A DNA stretch of 64,000 bases from an uncultured Bacilli bacterium (GTDB taxonomy: Bacteria; Bacillota_I; Bacilli_A; RF39; UBA660). The stretch is taken from assembly GCA_934141535.1 (NCBI GenBank), contig CAKPCH010000006.1, positions 68,345 to 132,344 on the forward strand. The letters run 5' to 3'. The stretch's first letter is position 1, and the number at the start of each line of letters is the position of its first letter. This document shows positions 35,358 through 44,686 of the stretch, piece by piece. Below the pieces are notes generated by a model that had not been told where the DNA came from, did no database searches, and was given only the letters and a program-made list of their open reading frames with translations. A program made the position numbers and the translations under genes.

Positions 35358-36269
35358 CTACTCAATTCCCGTTGATTGATAAACATCATTTATTAATATA
35401 ATAGCATCTTTATCTATTTTTAAAATTGCTTCTTTTGCTAAAAAATATTGTTTAGTTGGTATAACACACATTATAACTTTTTTTCTATCTCCTGTGTATC
35501 CACCTCTTCCTTCAAGAACAGTTACACCTCTTTTAAGTTCATTCATAAGTAAACCCTTAATTGATGTTTCATGCTCTGTAATAATATAAAAAGACTTGCA
35601 ACTAGATAAACCAAGTAAAAATTTATCATTTAATACACTTATTATATATATAACTATTATTGAATACATTACATTTTCCCAAGCATAAAATCCATTATTG
35701 GAAGATATAAAGAATCCTGAACTTATTATTATTAAAGTGTTTATAATCCTCATAGAATTTCCAATTGATATTTTAAAATATTTTGATAGTAACTGATATA
35801 TTACATCACTTCCACCTGTTGAAAAGCCATATTTAAAAGTTAATCCAGATCCTATCCCAGCTAATATAGCGCCAAACAAACTTATAAGTAACATATTATT
35901 AACATCAAACGCTATAATACTTGCCATATTTCTTGTTAAATATACAAATATAGGATATAAAATTGAACCTACTATAGAATTCTTTGTAGTTTCCTTACCT
36001 AAAAATAGAAAGCTTATTATAAGTAAAAATATATAACTATATGTTATAAATTTAGTAGTTGATAAACCTGTAACATTTTTGACTATTATAGAAACACCTG
36101 ACATTCCACCTGTTACAAGATTATTGGGTGCAAAGAAAACATTAAATGAAAATGCTAGTAAGAAACACCCAACTGCTAAAAAGAAATATCTTTTTACTCT
36201 TTCTTCTTTTATAATACTTTTTAGTATATCAGAACTTATATCCTTTTCTTTATTATTAAAAAACAACAT
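35358..36269 (-). CDS. YitT family membrane protein
   Basis: A 303-residue protein with about six membrane helices and the YitT signature AFSFNVFFAPNNLVTGGMSGVSII (about 39-62) and KYGFSTGGSDVIYQL, followed by a C-terminal cytoplasmic DUF2179 domain (about 225-303, ITEHETSIKGLLMNELKRGVTVLEGRGGYTG). The family's function is not established. Its start overlaps the prfB stop (TAATG), so it is translationally coupled to release factor 2. Confidence 0.92.
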   Translation of the reverse strand: MLFFNNKEKDISSDILKSIIKEERVKRYFFLAVGCFLLAFSFNVFFAPNNLVTGGMSGVSIIVKNVTGLSTTKFITYSYIFLLIISFLFLGKETTKNSIVGSILYPIFVYLTRNMASIIAFDVNNMLLISLFGAILAGIGSGLTFKYGFSTGGSDVIYQLLSKYFKISIGNSMRIINTLIIISSGFFISSNNGFYAWENVMYSIIVIYIISVLNDKFLLGLSSCKSFYIITEHETSIKGLLMNELKRGVTVLEGRGGYTGDRKKVIMCVIPTKQYFLAKEAILKIDKDAIILINDVYQSTGIE

Positions 36270-37370
36270 TATCTCACTCCTAATTTAAGATTATCATATA
36301 TAAATTTATCAATATCTCCATCTAATACATTATCAACATTTGTAGATTCTGTATTAGTTCTATGATCTTTAACAAGTTTATAAGGACACATAGTATATGT
36401 TCTTATTTGAGAGCCAAAATTAATAGTAGTATTCTCTCCTTTTATACTCTTTAACTCTTTCTCTCTTCTTTCTACTTCTAATTGATATAATTTATTTTTA
36501 AGGACATTCATACAAGTTTCTTTATTTCTTATTTGACTTCTTTCATTTTGACAAGTAACAACTATTTTACTTGGAAAATGTGTTATACGAACAGCACTCG
36601 GTGTTGTATTTACTCCTTGTCCTCCATGTCCTGATGCACAGTATGTATCTACCCTAATATCTGATTCTTTGATTTCTATATCTATGTTTGCTTCATTATA
36701 TAATGGTGTAATATCTACTGAAGCAAATGATGTATGACGTCTTTTATTAGAATCAAATGGACTAATTCTAATTAATCTATGAACTCCCTTTTCATTTTTT
36801 AAATACCCATAACTATTTAAACCATGTACAATAAATGATACACTTTTAATACCAGCTTCTTCACCATCTTGATAATCAAGTAATTCAATTTTCTTATTAT
36901 GTTTTTCGCACCATCTAGTATACATTCTATAAAGCATACTTGCCCAATCACATGACTCTGTACCACCAGCTCCTGGATGTATTTCAAGTATACAATCACA
37001 CTTATCATATGGATTATTTAACAATACTTCAAGTTCTATATTTTCTATTTTCTCTTTAGTACTAGTTATTTCACTACTTATTAGTTCTATCATATCTGAA
37101 TCATTACTATTTAACATATTTAAGACTTCTAATCTATCGTCTATAGTATTCTTTAACTCTTCAATATTTTTTAACTCAGATTTTAATAAATTTAATTCTT
37201 CTAAAACCTCTTCACTTCTTTTTTTATCATCCCAAAAATTAGAACTATTCATCTCTTCTTCTAATTTTTTAATTTTTTCTTTTTTATTTACTGGGTCAAA
37301 GTGACCTCCATAATTCATCTACTTTTTTACTAAAATCATTATATATATTTAATACTTCACTTAATTCCAT
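36269..37370 (-). CDS. prfB: Peptide chain release factor 2, made by programmed +1 frameshift
   Basis: RF2 ends translation at UGA and UAA. The gene is in two frames. A 24-codon first frame starts at the complement of 37368-37370 (MELSEVLNIYNDF...LWRSL) and stops at UGA (37296-37298). The site reads GGAGGTCACTTTGAC: a Shine-Dalgarno-like GGAGG, then CTT TGA C, the classic slip site. Skipping one base continues as DPVNKKEKI to 36269, giving 366 residues. SPF (about 203-205) for stop recognition and GGQ (about 249-251) are intact. Low RF2 increases slipping, so it controls its own level. Reading only the downstream frame from a Met at 37318 would truncate the protein. Confidence 0.95.
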
Positions 37371-37386
37371 ACTTTTCACCATAATC

Positions 37387-37392
37387 ATTATA
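37387..37392 (-). promoter_or_regulatory. Probable -10 box of prfB
   Basis: TATAAT on the minus strand, 17 bases before the prfB start codon; no clear -35 box. A leader this short agrees with control by frameshifting and not by an RNA element. Confidence 0.45.
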
Positions 37393-37407
37393 ACATTTTT
37401 ATATAAA

Positions 37408-37440
37408 AAATAAAACACCAATAAATGGCATTTTAATTTA
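37408..37440 (-). terminator. Terminator of the DacF-like gene
   Basis: AAAATGCCA and TGGTGTTTT pair (two G-U) on the minus strand, followed by ATTTTTT, just after the stop. Confidence 0.7.
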
Positions 37441-38589
37441 TTTACACTTTCTTTTCCTTTTAATAATCATAAAAATAATAATTATTAAAAGTATAATAGA
37501 TAAATATAAAAAGTAATTATAATATTTTAAAGATTCTTCTAAATATACATCAAAAGTATAAATAACATCTCCTTTATATTTAACATTTATACTACCTATT
37601 TTATCATGTAATTTTATTTTCTTAGTTATTTCTTCAACTCCGTTATATTCAATTATTATATTAGAAATATCAAAATCATTTTCTAAATACATTTTTTTCT
37701 CCTCTAGACTTTTTACTTCATAATACTTTTTCTTTCCATGTTTTATTTTTAATTCTTTTAAAACTTGTCCTTTTTTTAATATAACTTGATTACTATAATT
37801 ACTAGAAAAATAATCATATAAATTTATAGCATCCATCACATGACCATTATTATTTATTGGAGAGTTTAATGTTACTAAAAGATAATTAATATCATTTATT
37901 GTAGAGGTACTAGCTAGACAAAGTCCAGCATCATATGTAAAACCTGTTTTAGCACCCGTTATTATACTTGTATCAATATTATAATTAGATAAAGTTTTAT
38001 TTATTGTTTTATTTATACTATTTATATAATACTTATCAGTTTCAAATATAGTTTTAAATGTTTCATTTTTTAAACTATATATTAATATTTTAGCTATATC
38101 AGAAGCAGTTGAATAATTATTATCACTATCCATTCCTACAGGATTATCAAATTTTGAATTACTAACTCCTATATTTTCTAATTCTTGATTCATTAAATCA
38201 GAAAAATCAACAATACTACCACTAATATCTATTGCAAGACTTTGAGCAGCATCTGCTGCTGAAGGAAGCATAAGTGCATACAATAAATCCATAGTAGATA
38301 ACTTATCCCCTACTTTAAGTCCTATTTTAGCATACCCATCTAATCCTTTTAACATATTATTTGTTATAATTACTTCTTTATTTAAATCACTACTATTATC
38401 TATAACTGTTATAGCAGTTACAATTTTAGTAAGAGAAGCAATAGATGTTTTTTCTTCGCTATTTTTTTCATATATTATTTTATTCTCATCTAAATTATAC
38501 ATAATAGCTTTAGATGAATTTATTTCTATTGCACATATGCTATATATATTAATAAAAAATATACTTAATATTAAAACTATTTTCTTCAT
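37438..38589 (-). CDS. D-alanyl-D-alanine carboxypeptidase (DacF/PBP5-like) with altered SxN motif
   Basis: These enzymes trim the terminal D-Ala from peptidoglycan stems. The 383-residue protein has a signal peptide (about 1-20), SxxK as SLTK (52-55), and KTG (214-216), followed by a beta-rich domain and a C-terminal membrane helix (about 354-375) with a basic tail. The second catalytic motif, normally SxN, reads SAA (110-112, in LPSAADAAQ), so the Asn is missing. It may be weakly active or act mainly in binding. The start follows AGGTGG. Confidence 0.87.
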   Translation of the reverse strand: MKKIVLILSIFFINIYSICAIEINSSKAIMYNLDENKIIYEKNSEEKTSIASLTKIVTAITVIDNSSDLNKEVIITNNMLKGLDGYAKIGLKVGDKLSTMDLLYALMLPSAADAAQSLAIDISGSIVDFSDLMNQELENIGVSNSKFDNPVGMDSDNNYSTASDIAKILIYSLKNETFKTIFETDKYYINSINKTINKTLSNYNIDTSIITGAKTGFTYDAGLCLASTSTINDINYLLVTLNSPINNNGHVMDAINLYDYFSSNYSNQVILKKGQVLKELKIKHGKKKYYEVKSLEEKKMYLENDFDISNIIIEYNGVEEITKKIKLHDKIGSINVKYKGDVIYTFDVYLEESLKYYNYFLYLSIILLIIIIFMIIKRKRKCK

Positions 38590-38635
38590 CTTACCACCTT
38601 TATTATTATACATAAGAATATTAAAAAAGTAAATT

Positions 38636-38660
38636 AAAAGCAAGTTTAACTTGCTTAAAA
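38636..38660 (-). terminator. Terminator of ezrA
   Basis: GCAAGTTAAACTTGC followed by TTTTAATTT on the minus strand. Confidence 0.7.
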
Positions 38661-38667
38661 CTTGCTC

Positions 38668-40398
38668 TTAACTTTCTTTAGAACTATATAAATTTAATAT
38701 TTTATTATATATGCCAGGTTCTATTTTATTTAAAGCATTTATTGTTAATTCAAATGAATCTTTATATTCACCTTTATAAAATAATTTTTCACTAGAATTT
38801 AATTGATTATTTAATCCTTCATAACTACTTCTATATCTATTACCATATATTATAGCTTTCTCTGCAAACATTGCATTCTTAACCATATTTTTAGTTTTTG
38901 TATAAAGTTTTAAAACTAAATCACGAGCTGTATCAACTCTTGTATTTAAAACTTCAATAGTTATAGGTTTCTTTTCTAATTCTTTTATTATTTCTTTAAT
39001 AGCATTATTCGCTTCTTTTAATTCGACATAATAAAAATCTGGCACAACAGGTAATCTATAATCTCTAATTTCTCTTTTAGCCTCTTTTAACACTAATTTA
39101 ATCTCTTCTAATTGTTGACGTGCTCTAACTTCATCATCATGCATACTGCCTATAACATTTAATGTTTGATCTAACTTTTCTTCAGTATGTGATAAATTAT
39201 TAGATAATCCTTCTACTTCTTTAACTAATTTAGAAAAAGCAAATGTATTATTAAATCTTGTATGATCTTGTAATACTTTATAATTAGCATTCAAACTAGC
39301 TACTTCTTCTTTTACTTCATTTAAAGCAGTTATATCCTCATCTTTTAAATTATAAATATTTTTAACTTCTTCTATTTGACTAAATATCTCATCAACTACA
39401 CTATTCATCTTTGTAAGTCTAGTACTAAAAGTTAATAATTTTTCTTCATATGTTTTTCTATCTGTTTTCTCTTTTTCAAAATCATTAAATACTGAATCAC
39501 AATATTCTAATAATACTTTTAGTTCAGATAGACTTTCATTCATATCTAATTTTTTTGTTCTTTCAATTATTTCTTCTATTTTTTTATTAGATTCCACTAC
39601 ATTATATTCTACATTTAAATAATCAAGTGGATAGCCTTCATTTATCATTTGATTATAAGTATCTACTATCTCTTTTATCTTTTTAGGTAAAATACTATTT
39701 GTCATAAGTACAATAGATGGTACTTCTTCTATTACTACTGCCATATGATTTAAAAGTTCATCTATATTATTTAATACAGAAGTTACTTCAATGTACTCAT
39801 TATTTTCCATCATAGTTTCAAAATCTTCAAAATTTTTAGCAATCGCTTCAAATTGAGTATTTATAATATCTGTAAAAATTCCATATTCTTGTTTACTATC
39901 TTGAAACTTTTGATATAAAGTTCTATAACGAGCTTTATAACCAGTAATTACTGTTCTATTTCTTTCTTCACTAGAAGTTAAATCTTTTATTTCACCAAAT
40001 AAAAAATCTGAATTAGTTCTTACTTTATATAATTCCATCTCTAATTTAGCAATCTTATACATTGTACTTTTATAATCCATTTGAGATAATGAATATTCTG
40101 CATCTAATATCATATCTGATAATTTAGGAATTTGAATTTCTTTTATTTGTTGTAATCTTTTAGTCCACTCATCATATAATTCTTTTAACTTATCATTATT
40201 TAAAAAAGATTCTACTTTAGCAAGTTCTGGTACTATTGGAGAAGTTGCTAATTTATTCTTTTCTACTTCTAATTTTTCTAATGTTTTCTTAAACTTTTTA
40301 TTTTTTCTACTTTGAATTAGATTTAATATTGCTATAACAAGACCAGCACATATTAAAAATAATGTTAACATAATAAGTGTTAAATTATCCTTATCCAT
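38668..40398 (-). CDS. ezrA: Septation ring formation regulator EzrA
   Basis: EzrA is a membrane-tethered spectrin-like protein that regulates FtsZ ring assembly in Bacilli. The 576-residue protein has one N-terminal membrane helix (about 6-28) and a long series of coiled-coil helices to the C-terminus, with KLSDMILDAEYSLSQMDYKS (about 91-110) near the start, as in known EzrA. The length matches. The start at MDKDN follows AGGTGAGG. It is a single-gene unit. Confidence 0.9.
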   Translation of the reverse strand: MDKDNLTLIMLTLFLICAGLVIAILNLIQSRKNKKFKKTLEKLEVEKNKLATSPIVPELAKVESFLNNDKLKELYDEWTKRLQQIKEIQIPKLSDMILDAEYSLSQMDYKSTMYKIAKLEMELYKVRTNSDFLFGEIKDLTSSEERNRTVITGYKARYRTLYQKFQDSKQEYGIFTDIINTQFEAIAKNFEDFETMMENNEYIEVTSVLNNIDELLNHMAVVIEEVPSIVLMTNSILPKKIKEIVDTYNQMINEGYPLDYLNVEYNVVESNKKIEEIIERTKKLDMNESLSELKVLLEYCDSVFNDFEKEKTDRKTYEEKLLTFSTRLTKMNSVVDEIFSQIEEVKNIYNLKDEDITALNEVKEEVASLNANYKVLQDHTRFNNTFAFSKLVKEVEGLSNNLSHTEEKLDQTLNVIGSMHDDEVRARQQLEEIKLVLKEAKREIRDYRLPVVPDFYYVELKEANNAIKEIIKELEKKPITIEVLNTRVDTARDLVLKLYTKTKNMVKNAMFAEKAIIYGNRYRSSYEGLNNQLNSSEKLFYKGEYKDSFELTINALNKIEPGIYNKILNLYSSKES

Positions 40399-40459
40399 AA
40401 TCCTCACCTAGTATAATTATAACACACTTGTTTTTTTTCGACAATATTTTTCTATATTT

Positions 40460-40492
40460 AAAAAGAAAAAGATTTTTGTTATCTTTTTCTAA
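40460..40492 (-). terminator. Terminator of thyA-folA
   Basis: AAAAAGAT and ATCTTTTT pair on the minus strand, followed by T-run; begins at the folA stop. Confidence 0.8.
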
Positions 40493-40961
40493 TATATTTT
40501 ACATGCTTATATCTAATATTATTTTCTTTATTAAAACTTAATACTTGTTTATTCCAATCTTCCATATTAAATTTAGGAAAATAAACATCAGCACTTTTCT
40601 CTTCTTTATCTATTAAAGTTAAATACATAGTATTTGCCATATCTATAAATTGTTCATATAAAGAAGCACCACCTATTACAAAGATTTCATCTTGTAATGA
40701 AGCATATTTTACTAAGAAACTTCTAATATTTTTATATACTTCTATTTCATTATTATTTATTTCACTAGTACTTATAACTATATTTTTTCTACCTGGAAGT
40801 ACACGAGGTAAAGATTCAAAAGTTTTTCTACCCATAACTATAGGATGCCCCATTGTTGTATCTTTAAAGAATTTTAAATCTTCTTTTATTCTCCATATTA
40901 ATTGATTATCTTTTCCAAGTTCATAGTTTTTACCAATAGCAGCTATTAAACTCAAATTCAT
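40479..40961 (-). CDS. folA: Dihydrofolate reductase
   Basis: DHFR regenerates tetrahydrofolate, needed after each ThyA turnover. The 160-residue protein shows SLIAAIGKNYELGKDNQLIW at the start, with the acidic residue in RIKEDLKFFK (about 25-33), GRKTFESLP and IGGASLY. Length is standard. It follows thyA by 11 bases, the common thyA-folA operon. Confidence 0.97.
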   Translation of the reverse strand: MNLSLIAAIGKNYELGKDNQLIWRIKEDLKFFKDTTMGHPIVMGRKTFESLPRVLPGRKNIVISTSEINNNEIEVYKNIRSFLVKYASLQDEIFVIGGASLYEQFIDMANTMYLTLIDKEEKSADVYFPKFNMEDWNKQVLSFNKENNIRYKHVKYIRKR

Positions 40962-40972
40962 AAAAATCCCCC

Positions 40973-41989
40973 CTATTGCGCTATAGGAAATTTTATTTTT
41001 CCCATGTGTTTATAATTTTTTACTTTTATATCATTAAGTTCTTTAGAATTATCAAATTCATAAAAATCTTTTTTCTCTTCATTTAACCATAAATATGGTT
41101 TTTGTGGATCTATTATTAAATCTAATATTTTTAATAATGTATCATTATCTATTTTACAGTCATATTGATCAGTTTCTTTTAATATTCTATCTTTCATTAA
41201 AATAAGAGTATCTTTATCTATTTTCTTATATGTTAAATAAGCATCTAAACGATTTAACTGTTCTTTTATTCCATCTACTTGATTTACATAGATATGAGCA
41301 TCTTTAATAGACCAATCAAGAGTCCCTGGAATTAATCCAGTACAGTGTGCTACTAAACTTAAAAGTGTAGCATACTGTGTAACATTAAATGGAAGACCAA
41401 GTGGTACATCACAACTTCTTTGATGAACCCAAGCATTAAGTTTTCCATCAGTTACATCCCATTCACTAGACCATACACAAGAAGGTAATACAGCTGTTTT
41501 TAACCATTCATTTTGCCATAATGACATAACAAGTCTTCTATCATGTGGATTATTTTTAATAGTGTCAAGTAATTGATCTGTTAACTTATATTTATTTACA
41601 ATCCATCCATAAGCAGTACCTATAGTATGTGCGAACTCCTTACCAAAATATTTTTCTGACTTTATAACTTTTTCTCCATCTGAATTAGTAGTATATGTTC
41701 TATAAATACCATCATCATCTACCATCCATTCATCCCATACTTTATTATTTCTTTCATGAAGCCAATCTACTGAATTACTTTGTGCTTGATAAATCCATAA
41801 TATCTCAGTAATAGCATTCCTAAAGAATAATTGTTTAGTTTGAAGAATTGGAAATTCTTGTCCTAAATCAAAATGAAAATTATGACTTGGTACCTTTATA
41901 GTATTTATACATGTTCTATTTTCTACTTCTACCCCTTCAGTTAATATTCTTTTACATAATTCTAAATAATCTCTATCCCATTTTGTCAT
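40973..41989 (-). CDS. thyA: Thymidylate synthase
   Basis: ThyA methylates dUMP to dTMP with methylene-tetrahydrofolate. The 338-residue protein has the catalytic cysteine in LPSCVWSSEW, then QRSCDVPLGLPFNVTQYA with the folate and dUMP contacts, and DAHIYVNQ. It is longer than E. coli ThyA because of an insertion after residue 80 (MVDDDGIYRTYTTNSDGEKVIKSEKYF), as in other long Firmicutes ThyA. It heads the thyA-folA unit. Confidence 0.97.
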   Translation of the reverse strand: MTKWDRDYLELCKRILTEGVEVENRTCINTIKVPSHNFHFDLGQEFPILQTKQLFFRNAITEILWIYQAQSNSVDWLHERNNKVWDEWMVDDDGIYRTYTTNSDGEKVIKSEKYFGKEFAHTIGTAYGWIVNKYKLTDQLLDTIKNNPHDRRLVMSLWQNEWLKTAVLPSCVWSSEWDVTDGKLNAWVHQRSCDVPLGLPFNVTQYATLLSLVAHCTGLIPGTLDWSIKDAHIYVNQVDGIKEQLNRLDAYLTYKKIDKDTLILMKDRILKETDQYDCKIDNDTLLKILDLIIDPQKPYLWLNEEKKDFYEFDNSKELNDIKVKNYKHMGKIKFPIAQ

Positions 41990-42085
41990 AACCTAACCTC
42001 CTAAAATAATTTTAGTAAATTTTAAGAGTCAAGTCAATATAAACTTATAAATTATTATAATTATTATGAAATCATATAAAAACCT

Positions 42086-42114
42086 TGACAAAGCATATAA
42101 TTAATTATATAATT
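42086..42114 (+). promoter_or_regulatory. Strong promoter of rpsD
   Basis: Consensus TTGACA (42086-42091) and TATAAT (42109-42114) with a 17-bp spacer. Confidence 0.9.
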
Positions 42115-42120
42115 ATAACT

Positions 42121-42262
42121 ACGAACAAGAAGCAGCAGTCTTTGATAATTGTAATTGTGTTTGTTCCAAAAGGTTTATTAGTAACTTAAAAAAGCTGCAA
42201 AGCGAACGTATTAAAATAAACACCCTATAATTAGACAAGAGGCATTCTTTTCGTAAAGAAAG
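42121..42262 (+). ncRNA. rpsD leader, probable S4 autoregulatory RNA
   Basis: The 5' leader of rpsD is about 150 bases long and structured: GAACAA (about 42123) can pair with TTGTTC (about 42168), and GCAGC (about 42132) with GCTGC (about 42195), giving crossing or stacked helices. In Bacilli ribosomal protein S4 represses its own mRNA through a leader structure. I infer the same here from position and folding; sequence identity to the known leader was not checked. Confidence 0.5.
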
Positions 42263-42273
42263 GAGAACAAAAA

Positions 42274-42876
42274 ATGGCAAGATATACAAAGTCAAGTTAT
42301 CGTGTAAGCCGTCGTTTAGGATTCTCTACTCTAGAAACTGGTAGAGAACTTGCTAAAAAACCATATGCTCCAGGTATTCATGGTTCTAAAAAAGCTAAAA
42401 AATTATCTAACTATGGTGTTCAATTACAAGAAAAACAAAAAGTTAGATTTATGTACGGTTTAAATGAAAAACAATTTAAGAAGACTTTTACTGATGCTGG
42501 TAAAATGAAAGGTGTTCATGGTGAAAACTTATTCAAATTACTTGAATCAAGATTAGATAACTTAGTTTATCGTATTGGGTTTGCTACTACAAGACGTGGA
42601 GCTAGACAACTTGTAAACCATGGACATATAACTGTTAATGGTAGAAAAGTTGATATTCCTTCATACAGATGTAAACCTGGTGATGTTATAGCATTAAAAG
42701 AATCTGATAAAGAACTTGCAATCGTTAAATCATCACTTGAAGCATTAAGTAAAAGAGTTGATTTCTTAACATTTGATGAAGCTAAAATGGCTGCTACATT
42801 TGTTAGATATCCAGAAAGATCTGAATTAAATACAGAAATCAATGATTCATTAATAGTTGAATTCTACAACAGATAA
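42274..42876 (+). CDS. rpsD: 30S ribosomal protein S4
   Basis: S4 binds 16S rRNA early in 30S assembly. The 200-residue protein has the start [33 protein letters not shown], the S4 RNA-binding domain (about 90-150, [41 protein letters not shown]) and a C-terminal EFYNR. The zinc-binding cysteines of some S4 proteins are absent. AAAGGAG lies before the start. It is a single gene with its own promoter, leader and terminator. Confidence 0.98.
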   Translation: MARYTKSSYRVSRRLGFSTLETGRELAKKPYAPGIHGSKKAKKLSNYGVQLQEKQKVRFMYGLNEKQFKKTFTDAGKMKGVHGENLFKLLESRLDNLVYRIGFATTRRGARQLVNHGHITVNGRKVDIPSYRCKPGDVIALKESDKELAIVKSSLEALSKRVDFLTFDEAKMAATFVRYPERSELNTEINDSLIVEFYNR

Positions 42877-42896
42877 AAGACTTAGGTCTTTTTTCT
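42874..42896 (+). terminator. Terminator of rpsD
   Basis: AAAGACTTAGGTCTTT followed by a T-run, directly after the stop codon. Confidence 0.85.
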
Positions 42897-42901
42897 TTGA
42901 C

Positions 42902-42930
42902 TTGATAAAATTCAATCATTATAGTATAAT
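42902..42930 (+). promoter_or_regulatory. Promoter of the RNase J gene
   Basis: TTGATA (42902-42907), a 17-bp spacer and TATAAT (42925-42930); the start codon is at 42962. Confidence 0.8.
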
Positions 42931-42961
42931 TATATAGTCAAAAAAGAAAGGAGGTAAAACC

Positions 42962-44665
42962 ATGAACTTTAAAAATGTAAAAAATGATACTAAAATTTTT
43001 GCGCTCGGTGGACTTGGTGAAGTTGGTAAAAACATGTATTGTGTTATGACAGGTAATGAAATAATTATTACAGATGTTGGTATTACATTCCCATCTGATG
43101 AATTACCTGGTGTAGATTATATTATTCCAGATTTTACTTTTCTTAAGAAAAACGAAAGTAAAATAAAAGCTCTTTTCATAACACACGGTCATGAAGATCA
43201 TATAGGTGGTATACCATTTTTACTACAAGCAGTTAATATACCTAGTATATATGCTCCAAACCAAGCTGCAGGACTTATTAGAAAAAAATTAGAAGACAGA
43301 AATATTAATTATAAAAATTTATATGTATATGATGAAAATACCAAAGTTAAATTTAAAAATATGTCAGTTGAATTTTTTAGAACAACCCACTCTATTCCAG
43401 ATTCACATGGAATAGTAATCCATACAATAAATGGAACAATAGTTACAACTGGAGACTTTAAATTTGATTTAACACCTATAGGTCCAATGGCAAATATTCA
43501 TAAAATGGCAAGAATTGGTGAAAAAGGTGTTTCACTTCTACTTAGTGATAGCACTAATGCTTTAAATGAAGGAATGAGTACAAGTGAATCTAAAGTCGAT
43601 GAAGCATTATCACATATATTCGCACAAACTACATCAAGAATTATAATTGCTACATTTGCTTCTAATATATATAGACTTAAACATATAGTAGATACTTGTA
43701 AAAGAAATAATAGAAAAATAGCAATCTTTGGTAGAAGTATGGAAAACAATATTGAAATATCACTTAATTCTGGATATATAAAACATAAAGAAATATTTGT
43801 TACTCCAGAAGAAGCTAATAATCTTCCAGATAATGAAGTATGCCTACTTTGTACAGGATCTCAAGGAGAACCACTTGCTGCTTTATCTAGAATAGCTAAT
43901 GGATCTCATAAACAAATAAAATTACAAGATAATGATATAGTAATATTCTCATCATCTGCAATACCAGGAAATGCTTTAAGTATATCTAAAGTAATAAATA
44001 AATTATATTTACAAGGAGTTAAAGTATATACAAATACTTCATTAAACGATGTACATACATCAGGTCATGGTAACCAAGAAGAATTAAAATTAATGTTACG
44101 ACTTATAAAACCTAAATATTTTATGCCATTTCATGGTGAATATAGAATGCTTAGAAGCCATGCAGATTTAGCAGTACTTTGTGGAATGCCTAAAGAAAAT
44201 ACATTTGTACTTGAAAATGGTGAAGTATTATCATTATATAAAGGTGTTATTAAAAAAGATAAAAGCATACAATCAGGTGACGTTTATGTAGATGGTAATA
44301 GAATTGGTGAAATAGGAAATGCAGTTATGAGAGAAAGAAAAATCATGTCAAGTGATGGTATAGTAATAGTAATTGCTAATATAGATACAGCAAATAAAAA
44401 ATTAGCAATCCCTACTAACATTAATTCTAGAGGATTTGTTTTAATTCAAGAGAACTTAGATTTATTAAAAGAAATTGAAATAGAAGCAAATAACATAGTA
44501 AATAATAAACTTAAAGTAAATTGTATATTTAGTGATATAAAGAATGAATTAATAAACGGTTTATCTTCATTTATTCATGAAAAAACTGGAAGATACCCTA
44601 TTATATTACCAATTATAAATGACGTAAAAAAAAGAGAAATCAATACTGAAAAAGTTGAGAAATAA
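42962..44665 (+). CDS. rnj: Ribonuclease J
   Basis: RNase J is a metallo-beta-lactamase/beta-CASP enzyme with 5'-exonuclease and endonuclease action on mRNA and rRNA. The 567-residue protein has the metal motif HGHEDH (75-80), later metal ligands in THSIPDSHG and GDFKFD, the beta-CASP domain, SGHGNQEE, and FHGEYRML near 390. Length and start (GGLGEVGKNMY) match RnjA/RnjB. Only this copy is in the window, so J1 versus J2 is not decided. GGAGG precedes the start. Confidence 0.95.
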   Translation: MNFKNVKNDTKIFALGGLGEVGKNMYCVMTGNEIIITDVGITFPSDELPGVDYIIPDFTFLKKNESKIKALFITHGHEDHIGGIPFLLQAVNIPSIYAPNQAAGLIRKKLEDRNINYKNLYVYDENTKVKFKNMSVEFFRTTHSIPDSHGIVIHTINGTIVTTGDFKFDLTPIGPMANIHKMARIGEKGVSLLLSDSTNALNEGMSTSESKVDEALSHIFAQTTSRIIIATFASNIYRLKHIVDTCKRNNRKIAIFGRSMENNIEISLNSGYIKHKEIFVTPEEANNLPDNEVCLLCTGSQGEPLAALSRIANGSHKQIKLQDNDIVIFSSSAIPGNALSISKVINKLYLQGVKVYTNTSLNDVHTSGHGNQEELKLMLRLIKPKYFMPFHGEYRMLRSHADLAVLCGMPKENTFVLENGEVLSLYKGVIKKDKSIQSGDVYVDGNRIGEIGNAVMRERKIMSSDGIVIVIANIDTANKKLAIPTNINSRGFVLIQENLDLLKEIEIEANNIVNNKLKVNCIFSDIKNELINGLSSFIHEKTGRYPIILPIINDVKKREINTEKVEK

Positions 44666-44686
44666 TTACTTTCTCAACTTTTTATT
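44648..44686. terminator. Bidirectional terminator between RNase J and the SpaA-repeat gene
   Basis: AAAAAGTTGAGAAA pairs with TTTCTCAACTTTTT across an 8-base loop. Confidence 0.85.
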
